From assembly GCF_002775205.1 (NCBI RefSeq), contig NC_036459.1, forward strand, positions 62,001 to 126,000: a stretch of DNA of 64,000 bases. Reading direction: 5' to 3'. This DNA is from Xiphophorus maculatus. Lineage: Eukaryota; Chordata; Actinopteri; Cyprinodontiformes; Poeciliidae. A program made the position numbers and the translations under genes. A model generated the notes under the pieces. The model made no database searches. It was not told the origin of the DNA and saw only the letters and a program-made list of their open reading frames with translations. Below are positions 54,465 through 64,000 of this stretch, in pieces (positions within the stretch are counted from its first letter, which is position 1; each line of letters starts with the position of its first letter).

Positions 54465-55928
54465 ACACACTCTGTAACACACACACTGTAACACACACTC
54501 TGTAACACACACTGTAACACACACTCTGTAACACACTCACTGTAACACACACACTGTAACACACACACTGTAACACACACACTGTAACACACTCACTGTA
54601 ACACACACACTGTAACACACACTCACTGTAACACACACACTGTAACACACACTCACACAAACACACACACTGTAACACACACACTGTAACACACTCACTG
54701 TAACACACACACTGTAACACACACTCACTGTAACACACACACTGTAACACACACACTGTAACACACACTCTGTAACACACACTCTGTAACACACACACTG
54801 TAACACACACTCTGTAACACACACTCACACAAACACACTCACTGTAACACACACACTGTAACACACACTCTGTAACACACACACTGTAACACACACACTG
54901 TAACACACACACACACACAAACACACTCACTGTAACACACACACTGTAACACACACTCTGTAACACACACACTGTAACACACACTCTGTAACACACACTG
55001 TAACACACACTCACACAAACACACTCACTGTAACACACACACTGTAACACACACTCTGTAACACACACTGTAACACACACTCACACAAACACACTCACTG
55101 TAACACACACACTGTAACACACACTCTGTAACACACACTCTGTAACACACACTCTGTAACACACACACTGTAACACACACTCTGTAACACACACTCACAC
55201 AAACACACTCACTGTAACACACACACTGTAACACACACTCTGTAACACACACACTGTAACACACACACTGTAACACACACACACACACAAACACACTCAC
55301 TGTAACACACACACTGTAACACACACTCTGTAACACACACACTGTAACACACACTCTGTAACACACACTGTAACACACACACTGTAACACACACACACAC
55401 AAACACACTCACTGTAACACACACACTGTAATACACACTCTGTAACACACACTCTGTAACACACACACTGTAACACACACTCTGTAACACACACACTGTA
55501 ACACACACACACACAAACACACTCACTGTAACACACACACTGTAACACACACTCTGTAACACACACACTGTAACACACACTCTGTAACACACACACTGTA
55601 ACACACACACTGTAACACAAACACACACAAACACACTCACTGTAACACACACACTGTAATACACACTCTGTAACACACACTCTGTAACACACATACTGTA
55701 ACACACACACTGTAACACACACTCTGTAACACACACACTGTAACACACACACTGTAACACACACTCTAACACACACTGTAACACACACTGTAACACACAC
55801 TCTGTAACACACATACTGTAACACACACACTGTAACACACACTCTGTAACACACACACTGTAACACACACACTGTAACACACACACTGTAACACACACAC
55901 TGTAACACACACACTGTAACACACACTC
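54465..55928. repeat. ACACACTGTAAC minisatellite (about 1.46 kb)
   Basis: Units of 14 bases (ACACACACTGTAAC), or 16 with ACTCTGTAAC, and 12-base forms are mixed, with TCACACAAACACAC spacers at intervals of about 180-200 bases. This suggests a higher-order period. Minus-strand Cys/Val-rich open frames are only a by-product. Confidence 0.95.
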
Positions 55929-56029
55929 TCCATCATGCAGCTGCAGCTCGTGGATCTTTGTGTTTTCATCAGTGAAATGAGCAGGTGATGCTGAGACAGG
56001 TGAGCAGTTTTGACACCTGGTTGGTGGGC

Positions 56030-56157
56030 GTGTCCCAGTGGGTGTGTCCCAGTGAGCGTGTCCCAGTGGGTGTGTCCCAGTGAGCGTGTCCCAGTGGGTG
56101 TGTCCCAGTGGGTGTGTCCCAGTGGGTGTGTCCCAGTGAGCGTGTCCCAGTGGGCAG
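56030..56157. repeat. 14-bp minisatellite (CCCAGTGGGTGTGT)
   Basis: About nine units alternating CCCAGTGGGTGTGT and CCCAGTGAGCGTGT. Confidence 0.9.
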
Positions 56158-57074
56158 TAGAAAGTACAGATGCTACGTTTCTAGAAATCGTTGCGTTACA
56201 TGTTAAATCCAAGTCGCATTGCACTTTTTTGACTCGATTCAGCCTAACCCTTTGATTGAGCCTGTTTGGACCTGGGCGGTCCGGTTTTCCATCAGTGTCA
56301 AGTTTGTAATAAAGGTCTGATTGGTGGTAAAGACCTGCAGCTGGTCTGAAACAAGAACATTCCCAAAGTTCGCCCTTCGGTCGTCTTCAGCCGCTCCGTT
56401 ACATCTCTGCTTCTGACCGGAGGACGTCAGCAGTCCGGTTCTCAGGTTCTGCACCCGAGCTGCGCAAAGTCTCGGTTCTGCTCACATCCGGCAGCAGAAG
56501 AAGGAAAGGAGCTGCTTATTTAACCAAAAATTATCATGAAGCTGCAGCAGAACCATCAGAACCAATACCAGACCGGTTCTGAAAGCCTCCTCTGGATCAC
56601 CTGGACTGGTCCCTGGACCAGAGGCCTGTCTCCAGCTGAGGTTTGGACCCGGTTCTGATGGAGATATCCAGCCCACCAGGTTCTGGTGTCCCAGATGACG
56701 TCTCGTCTCCCTGTCTGGACCCTGTAGGAGAGAACCACACGCCGCAGCTCCCGGTTCTGGGTTTCGGTGTGTGATCGGAAACGGATGGGCTGTCTGGATG
56801 TTCCTGAACTGTTGAGCTGGACCGGCCCGATATTCATTCAGCCCAGGTTTATGTACCGCTGAGCCTGACCCAGTACAACTCCGACCAGAACCAGCAGATC
56901 AAATATTTTCAGGTGGAGGGTTAAGGTTGAAATGTTTAATGGAATTCATTCAGAATCTGTTATTAAATAATTACATTTTAATTGAAATGTAATGTAAATG
57001 TTGCTGAACAAAATCAGCAACATTTTCAATTCAAAACCCTTTTGCTGCCAATTTACATCTAAGCTGAACAGCAA

Positions 57075-57316
57075 AGATATTTATAGATAATCAGATATTT
57101 ATAGATTATAATCAGATATTTATAGATTATAATCAGATATTTATAGATAATCCGATATTTATAGATTATAATCAGATATTTATAGATTATAATCAGATAT
57201 TTATAGATAATCCGATATTTATAGATAATCAGATATTTATAGATTATAATCAGATATTTATAGATTATAATCAGATATTTACAGATAATCAGATATTTAT
57301 AGGTTATAATCAGATT
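57075..57316. repeat. AT-rich minisatellite (ATTTATAGATTATAATCAGAT)
   Basis: About 12 units of 21 or 17 bases (the shorter lacking ATTA). The unit is partly self-complementary (TTATAGATTATAA). Confidence 0.9.
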
Positions 57317-58924
57317 AATCGTCAAGTTCTTTAACCATCAGATTGAAGCAAAGTTTATCTTTCCAGAGTTTTCCTGAACATTCATGCTGCTTCTTTAGAT
57401 GTGTGTATTGTGGACCCTGACACTAGCATTAGCTGCTACATGTTAACATTAAGATGCTATTTTAGGCTAGCATAGCTCCGCTGATAAGCTAACTGCTTTT
57501 AGCGCAACTTGACCTCAACAATAATCTTTTCCAGCGTCCAATCAGATCATTTAGAAGCAGAAATTAAAGCTGTTTCCTTCGCCGCTGGTAGCAGATGGAG
57601 TTTGCACGTCAGATTTACGGCATACTGGAAACAAAATACAAAGGTTCCAGTTCAGGAATTTCATGTTTAAAAAAAACGCAACTGATTGCACTGAAATTTT
57701 TGTAATTGATGAATAAAAATGAAAGTACTAATTTAAACTGCTGCAATCTGATTCCTCCCAGAACCAGCAGCAGTTCTGGTTCTGATGGACCACCAGGGAA
57801 TCTTTGGGCTCCAGAGTCTGGAGCTTTTACAGAAGCAGCCCTCCATCCTGTCCCCAGCTGTTCTCAGATCAGGCCCACCAGTACCGGGTCTGGATCTGAA
57901 GACACCCTGACAGCTGGTGAAGTGCCTGTGCCCCGAGGCTGCTGGGTAATGTAGTGATGCAGCAGAGAGAAGTTTTGCCAGTGAGACAGTTGGAGCGCAG
58001 CAGCATTAAAACGTCCATCAGCAGCAGCAGCGCTGTGGGAGGACACTTTGACTGTTTGGGGAAATTACATCTCGCTGTCACAGCGGCCATTTGTCTCCCC
58101 CTCCGAGCTGAAAGCCTTCCTCCCGTCTCCCGCCTGTCAGCTGGACGCAGCCCGGCGGCCGTCACAAATGCTGACGGGCCGCGTTCCGGCTGGCAGCCGC
58201 CTCGTTATTCCACTTCACAAAGACTGGTACCGACCCGGCCCAAAATAACCCGAGACAAGCAGACACAGAGGAGGGGGGCTTTCAACAGAAGCTGCCGCTG
58301 TTACAGAGACAGAAACTGTGGTGACGGTCTGGAACCAGTCAGTAACTGGTCTGGAACCAGTTAGAAACCAGTATCAACAGCAGAGAGAAACTTTCCTGAA
58401 ATGGTGAGGAGCTGCAGCTGAACCCAAATGGGCGGTGCCCCCCGCTTGCTGGCGCTCTGGGTGGCTGCCAACATCAGAAACCGAAATTGCAAACGGATCT
58501 AAAGCCCCTGGTTCTGTAGGAAGGTCGGGTGGGTCGGGATGAGGAGTTGTGATGGAGGGCGGTTCTGACCGACCCGGTTTCTGTAACCGGTTGACTGAGC
58601 TGCGGGTTTCTATGGCAACAGACTCACTCAAATCCCTCAGTGATCCAAGTGCGACCCGGTTCCGGTTTTTGTTCTGAGTAAGTTTGGAGCAGAACGAGAC
58701 GAGGAAGGTTCTGTGAAGAGGTTCCAGTTCTGCTGATGGTGAACCAGTTCTGACCACCACAGCCTGTGAACTGCAACCGCAGGGGGCGCTGTTGCATTTT
58801 AGCTGAGTAAAAATGTTAGCTATGAAACAAATGCAAAAGGAAAATAAAAAAGTAAAATGTGACACTAATATCAATCTTACAGTGAACTGATGTTTTACAG
58901 TGAACTCTCTGCTGCTCAGTTTCA

Positions 58925-61900
58925 TTTTTTTTATTAAACAATTGTACAAGATGACATGGCATGTACATACATGAAGAGATCAAGTCTGACAGGCTTAAGG
59001 CACATATAATTATAAGACAACAATAAAAAAGTCAAATAAAAATATAAATAAATTTGTCAGACATCAAACAGAGGGATAGCAGAATGATAAAAACAGAAAA
59101 AGACAGAGTTTTCAAATCAATTCAGATCATTCTAGGCTGTAATGATCAACAAACTGTATTTCCTGCTTGTTCTTCATCAGTTTTATGGTTCTGAAGTGAT
59201 TTTTGTCCATTAAAAGGTTTTTAAAGGCTGAAAAGTCAGGATTTTTATTTTCCCTTTTACAGGAGTGGATGAAGAGTTTGGCGAAGATCAGCAGGTTGTT
59301 AAGAATGAGGTTCTTCTGGCTCTATGGTTGGGTCCAAATATTAGATCCTCTGTTTTTAAGGGATGATGTAGGGAAAGTTTTGTTGAGATCCAGTCCTGAA
59401 AGTTTCTCCAAATTGTTCCAGTTTGTGTAGGACCTGAGTGGTAGATTTGATAAATAAAAACTGCAGGGACTGTAGGCAGGGTTTTAAAAACGAGCAAATA
59501 AAAGTTAATAATTTATTAAAAAAGATGAGCCACAAAAAAAATGTAGGGCAGTAATGAGCGGCACACTCAATGGATAAGTCTGTAAAAGGAAGAATGGACT
59601 CTTAGCCAGCCCAGGGGGGAGCGGTCCTCTCCGGCGCTCAGTCCCTCCCGTCGCCAGCCGACCGATCCTCCACGGTCACGGGAGAATCTCGGCAGCAACC
59701 CGGCTCTCCTGCTCCAACACCCAGTCATCCATTCCTCGACGGCGACCAGTTGGATGAATCTCCACAGCAACCAGTCCACCGGTCCTCCAGTCCTCCACTC
59801 CACCAGTCCTCCAGTCCTCCACTCCACCAGTCCTCCAGTCCTCCAGTCCACCAGTCCTCCAGTCCTCCAGTTCACCAGTCCTCCAGTCCTCCAGTTCACC
59901 AGTCCTCCAGTCCTCCAGTCCTTCAGTCCACCAGTCCACCAGTCCTCCAGTCCTCCAGTCCTCCAGTCCACCAGTCCACCAGTCCTCCAGTCCTCCAGTC
60001 CTCCAGTCCTCCAGTCCTCCAGTCCTCCAGTCCACCAGTCCTCCAGCACGCTGCTTAGCTGATGGAGAACACCTGTGCCGCTGCAGTGGGCGTCTCCGGT
60101 ATGAGTGGTATCATCACCTCAAAAGCAAAACGAAATCAGCAAAACATGCAACACAACAAACCAAGAATTTAACGCAAACTAAATCTAATCAGAAAAGTAA
60201 ATAACTTCGAAATATAACAAGCAAATCCAAAACAGCAAAGTAAGAGACTCAAAAAGGAAAAACGAGGCCACAATAATTCCCTGGATGGAAAAACTTTGAG
60301 AATTTTAAAATGAACTTCTTTAGCTTTAGGACTTAGAGGAGATTTAAGGTCAGCGGTTCTCCACTTATTAACCTCTGAGTCAGAAAACAAATTTAAAATG
60401 GAGTTTTTATTTGGTCGGACAGGAAATATAAAGTTAGTTAGATGCTGACGCATCGGTTTGTTAGGATTACTTTTATCCAAAAGGTTAAATCCAAACAGTT
60501 GAAGTAACTGAAGGTTAGCTGATTGAATGTTTATATTTTAACCAGATATTTGACTGCAGAGGGGTCAGAGGTCATTACTGTGTTAAACTGAGTATCTGAG
60601 CAGTCCAAATTATACAATAAGCAAAATTCATCATAAGACAACCAATCTCTACTGTCATTAAGAAAATGTCTTCTGGACCAAATACCTTTTTCCATCCAGT
60701 GATCCAAACACAGAGATGATTCCTGTGTAACACAGATCTGTTGTTCCAGATGGAGTTTGGTGAGGAGTGAAGTTGTGTGTGTACATTAGTTTCCAACACA
60801 ACAAAACCTGCTTGTAAAGGCAGATATCTTAACAGGAAGTCTGTTGACACCAAAGTCACATCTAAGAACAAAATCTATGCATCCAATTTTTTTAACAAAC
60901 CTTTGGTAAGACAAAACCAGAAACTATTTCTATTCATTAGAAAAGATTTCAACCAGTTTACCTTTAAGACCGCATTTAAACACTCAAAGTCAACAGCTTG
61001 TAAACCTCCATCTTTAACGTCTTTAACCAGATTTGCTTTCTTTAAGTAGTGGACTCGATTTTTCCCGATGAAATTAAAGTTCAGCTGATTTATAGCTTTA
61101 ATGTATTTGTTAGGTTTGGTTCAACAGGTTCTCCCAAACAGGCTCAGATCTCTTTGGAGCTTCTATTTAACTGAGATTTGCAATTCTGTATTTTATTCTC
61201 TATGTTAACAGTTTCACTGCGTTTAGCATCTTTAGTCATTAAAATTCCCAGATATTTAACTGAGGATTTAATGGGATACTATAAGCTTCCATCAGATCAG
61301 AGCCATGAGTCGCCATCAGTTCACATTTCTGCAGGTTAAAGGTCAATCCTGATGCTTTGGAGAAAGTATTAATTAACTCAAGTACTTTAGGGGTTTGGTC
61401 TAGACTCTTCAAAAAACTGTGGTGTCATCAGCTAGTTGACTGATTATAATTTGGTCATCTTTTATGATGATCCGTTTTTTATGAAAATACTCGTCACTTC
61501 AACGGCCAAGATGAAGAGGATGCCAAGATGCAATATTTCAACAGGGCTGAAATATTGCAGCTCTGTTTCACTGTTAATGGAGAACCGTGGAGACGCACCG
61601 TGTGGCAGAGCAGCTGAACTTGTTATAAAAGCTTTTTATTATTCTGCAGAAGTTTGGTCCAAATCCAAACATGTGTAAAACTTTGAAAAGAAAGTGATGT
61701 TCCAACATATCAAAGGCTTTGTAGAAATCTAGGAAAAGGATGAAGCCTTTATCCTCAGTCAGGTCACTGTACTGGAGTAAATCCTGCACCAGCCTGATGT
61801 TATCATGTATAGATCTTCTGGACATAAAACCTGTCTGTGTTTCAGAAATTACGTCTTTAAGGCCAGTCTTTAATCTATTTGTGTAGATATACGTCAGTAG

Positions 61901-62340
61901 TTTGTAATCACAGTGTAGAAGGTGGTTGTCTAGAACCTTGTTGTCTCTTCCTGTTTGGGTTTCACGGTGATGACTTCCTGTTTCAGGCTGAGAGGAAGTG
62001 AATCATTACATAATTACATAAGATCTCTGTAAAAACCTGGAATATAAATTCTCAGATAATCCCAGAAATGTCTGTATAGATTGGCAGTAAGGCCATCAGA
62101 GCCAAGAGATTTATCCAGCTTCAAGCACATGGTGGCGCTGTCTAGTTCTTCCATATTAATATCTTTGTCGCAGTTTTCCTTGAAATCATCAGAGATTTGA
62201 GGGACAAAGTCTTTGACTTGGTCTAGCAGAAGGTCGCAGTCTGGGGTTGAAAAAGAAGAGCAATAAAGGTTTTGGTAAAAGTTGCTCATTTCTTTTGCAA
62301 TTAGAATTTGGTCCGTACCTGATCTGGTTCTGACCCTGTA
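58925..62340 (-). mobile_element. Tx1/L1-like LINE, 5'-truncated and decayed
   Basis: Minus-strand pieces in proper order: an endonuclease-RT linker with KLDKSLGSDGLTANLYRHFW (62014-62289); RT motif A LFLDFYKAFD with FGFGPNFC (61574-61825); later segments including FPVRPNKNSILNLFSDSEVN-type and VFIYQIYHSGPTQTGTIWRN (59288-59497); then a UTR ending near 58925 against a T-run (poly-A on the minus strand). The frame is broken many times (stops and shifts between these pieces), so it is inactive. It lies antisense in the Kv4 intron and is itself interrupted near 59.55-60.15 kb. Confidence 0.75.
59550..60150. repeat. Insertion with a CCAGTCCTCCAGT minisatellite inside the LINE
   Basis: GC-rich sequence (from about 59570) with no LINE similarity surrounds an array at about 59770-60050 of roughly 10-base units (CCAGTCCTCC, CCAGTCCACC). 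The units read as Gln/Ser/Pro repeats on plus and Trp-Arg-Thr-Gly-Gly-Leu repeats on minus. Its base composition differs sharply from the AT-rich LINE on both sides. Borders and family are not resolved. Confidence 0.6.
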
Positions 62341-64000
62341 CAGCTGATGAAGAATTGCTCATCTTTTTCCTGAGATGAACTCATGGTCATCCTCCATCCG
62401 GGTCAGAGTTTCCCGTTCTGGTTCCGCAGTTTACGGGTCAGAACCAGAACCAGAACCAGAGCATGTAGCTTCAGAAGAAACCCAGCAGATGCGAAACACG
62501 ACTCTGCTCCAAATTTAGCTTCAGTTTCCATGGCGACCACACCCAGATGCCCCCCATCATCTTCATCATGACCCTGAAGAGGAGCGGTGATGAAGATCAA
62601 TGAGCTAAAATCAGAATTTATATCCAGAACATTTTGATTGATTATCAATCCGTTAAAACCTTTGGTGGTGATATTTAATGACTAATTAAATATAATAACA
62701 GGAGGAATTAAAAATAAACTAGTAGCTTAAGTATAAAATACATTTTAAAAATAAAATAAATCAAAGTCTGCAAACTAAAATGTATAATAAATAATGTATT
62801 TAAAGAATGCCTTCAAATATAAACTGAAAAATAAACAGAATCTTATGATTTATTGGGTCTTATAAATAGAAAATTAAAATAAATACAGGTAAAATGTATT
62901 TCATTAATACTTTACTACTTTAAAATTTTTCTCCTTTATGAAATGTTTTACATTTTCTAACAGGAAGTGAACCAAAGACTTCAACTGATTCTTTCAAACT
63001 AAAAGTAGGAAACATTTTCTCAGAGAAATGAAAGCTGCTAAGTTTCTGTCCTCGCTTTATTCTGAAGTTATGAAATGATTTTTATCGTTTCCAGCTCAGA
63101 TTTCAGTCCAGCAGTTTGAATCCAGGAAACGTCCAGGGTCACCTGCTAGAAAAGAAAAAACACGGAGGAAGAGGAGGAAGAGGATGGTTTCTGTCCGTTT
63201 AATCAAACTGAAGTTCTGGAGAACTTCCAGTCCAAAAACCTTCAGCTGAAGATTCTTCTCCGGTCCGACCTGGTTCTGATGGACTCCCTGCTCAACTTTT
63301 CTGGAATTTACTAATTTAATTTATATGGTGGAATCGGGTTGGTGGAACTGGGATGGTTGTCGGTTCCGTTTCCAGGGAGTTTCTGCTCAGTAGCTGAGGC
63401 AGCAGACAAAGACCGGGCCAGCAGAACCGGGCCGCCACTAACTGGGTCAGACAGTAAAGAAGTCACGCTCTGCTGAACCGGACTTTTAATTAAAACGTCT
63501 CCCGTCCTACTGGAGCGGACGGCTTCCAGATCCGCCCCACTGGGACCAGAACCTGGGCCGGACCGGAACCAGCTGCAGTTATGCTGGGAGGTCATCAGCA
63601 GCAGAAGGAACCGGCAGCAAGTTTATTACAACATGATGATGATGATGATGATCACCACGAGTTTATTAAACCCGACGGCGTATTTCTACAATCTGACGGC
63701 GTATTTCTATGTCCGGTTTCATCGTTTCGAATTCAGTTGATGAAACGGTTTAATGGTTCTGGTCCTCCTGGTTCCGGTTCTGGCGCTGATCCATCTGGAG
63801 GCAGAAACTGGGAGGAAATCTTCCTCATGGGAGGATGAGGATGAGGTGTTTCCAAGGCGACGGCAGCATCCCTCGGGCTTGGCGATTACCCTGCAATGCA
63901 ATTAGCCCCCCTTCCTTTGCCGGAATTAGAAAGCAAACGCAATAAAGAGTAAAACACGGAGAAGACGACACGGTTCTGGTTCTGGAGATGCTGCAGTCCA

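Larger units (their letters stand above)
53729..64000 (+). other. Intron 1 of the Kv4 gene (to window end)
   Basis: No downstream Kv4 exon (YGDMVP...) was seen, so the intron is at least 10.3 kb. It holds four tandem arrays and one LINE, annotated separately. Remaining parts (56.2-57.0, 57.4-58.9 and 62.4-64.0 kb) look unique, with frequent CAGAACC motifs and a (GAT)n run at 63632-63654. Confidence 0.7.

Noticed and set aside
54463-55926. Cys/Val-rich repeat protein on the minus strand
   Set aside because: Translation of the ACTGTAAC minisatellite, open in several frames at once.
59567-60062. Pro/Ser/Gln and Trp/Thr/Gly repeat proteins
   Set aside because: Four overlapping frames on two strands over a 10-base repeat inside a LINE. 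No gene signals.

Overview
This window is vertebrate nuclear DNA, almost certainly from a teleost fish and probably a percomorph. The evidence is multi-exon genes with GT-AG introns, an intact UV-type cone opsin (opn1sw1), fish-type LINE (L2/Rex-like, Tx1-like), Tc1 and hAT debris, and long microsatellites. I rebuilt exon structures by eye. For irf5, tnpo3, opn1sw1, calua and ncaph2 every splice phase closes and the summed length is close to the known family length (478, 923, 335, 314 and 576 residues). That is the strongest internal evidence for these models.

Layout: 0-3.1 kb holds the last five exons of a cadherin-like membrane protein (+). 4.7-9.7 kb is irf5 (+), converging on tnpo3 (-, 22 coding exons, to 19.6 kb). 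19.6-23.9 kb is a repeat-rich gap with microsatellites, a decayed Tc1-like transposon and a possible small secreted-peptide ORF. opn1sw1 (+, 24.0-25.4 kb) converges on calua (-, 26.3-28.7 kb, with a non-coding first exon near 33.6 kb). Intron 1 of calua is almost wholly a 4.6-kb array of a 30-bp minisatellite. 33.6-38.7 kb is a dense repeat block with a long inverted repeat, a nested TA-flanked MITE and a solo LTR. sco2 (+, 38.8-39.5 kb) converges on ncaph2 (-, 39.7-46.2 kb). 46.2-52.0 kb is mostly repeats with one unrecognised two-exon gene tail (-). Exon 1 of a Kv4 potassium channel gene (kcnd2-like, +) lies at 52.6-53.7 kb, and the rest of the window is its first intron, with several minisatellites and a Tx1-like LINE.

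Context: irf5-tnpo3-opn1sw-calu is an old vertebrate block (human 7q32). sco2-ncaph2 is another (human 22q13). They are joined here across the most repeat-laden part of the window. Each of the three neighbouring pairs irf5/tnpo3, opn1sw1/calua and sco2/ncaph2 is tail-to-tail with facing poly(A) signals that are close or predicted to overlap. The genes are not a pathway: they cover innate immune transcription, nuclear import, UV vision, ER calcium binding, mitochondrial copper delivery, chromosome condensation and a neuronal/cardiac K+ current.

No prokaryotic operon, CRISPR array, rRNA or tRNA was found. The most unusual structures are the calua intron-1 array, open in reading frame on both strands and running in frame into the calumenin start; an exact 18-bp tandem duplication inside the irf5 DNA-binding domain; and the long inverted repeat with nested insertions. 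All function statements beyond motif recognition are inference.
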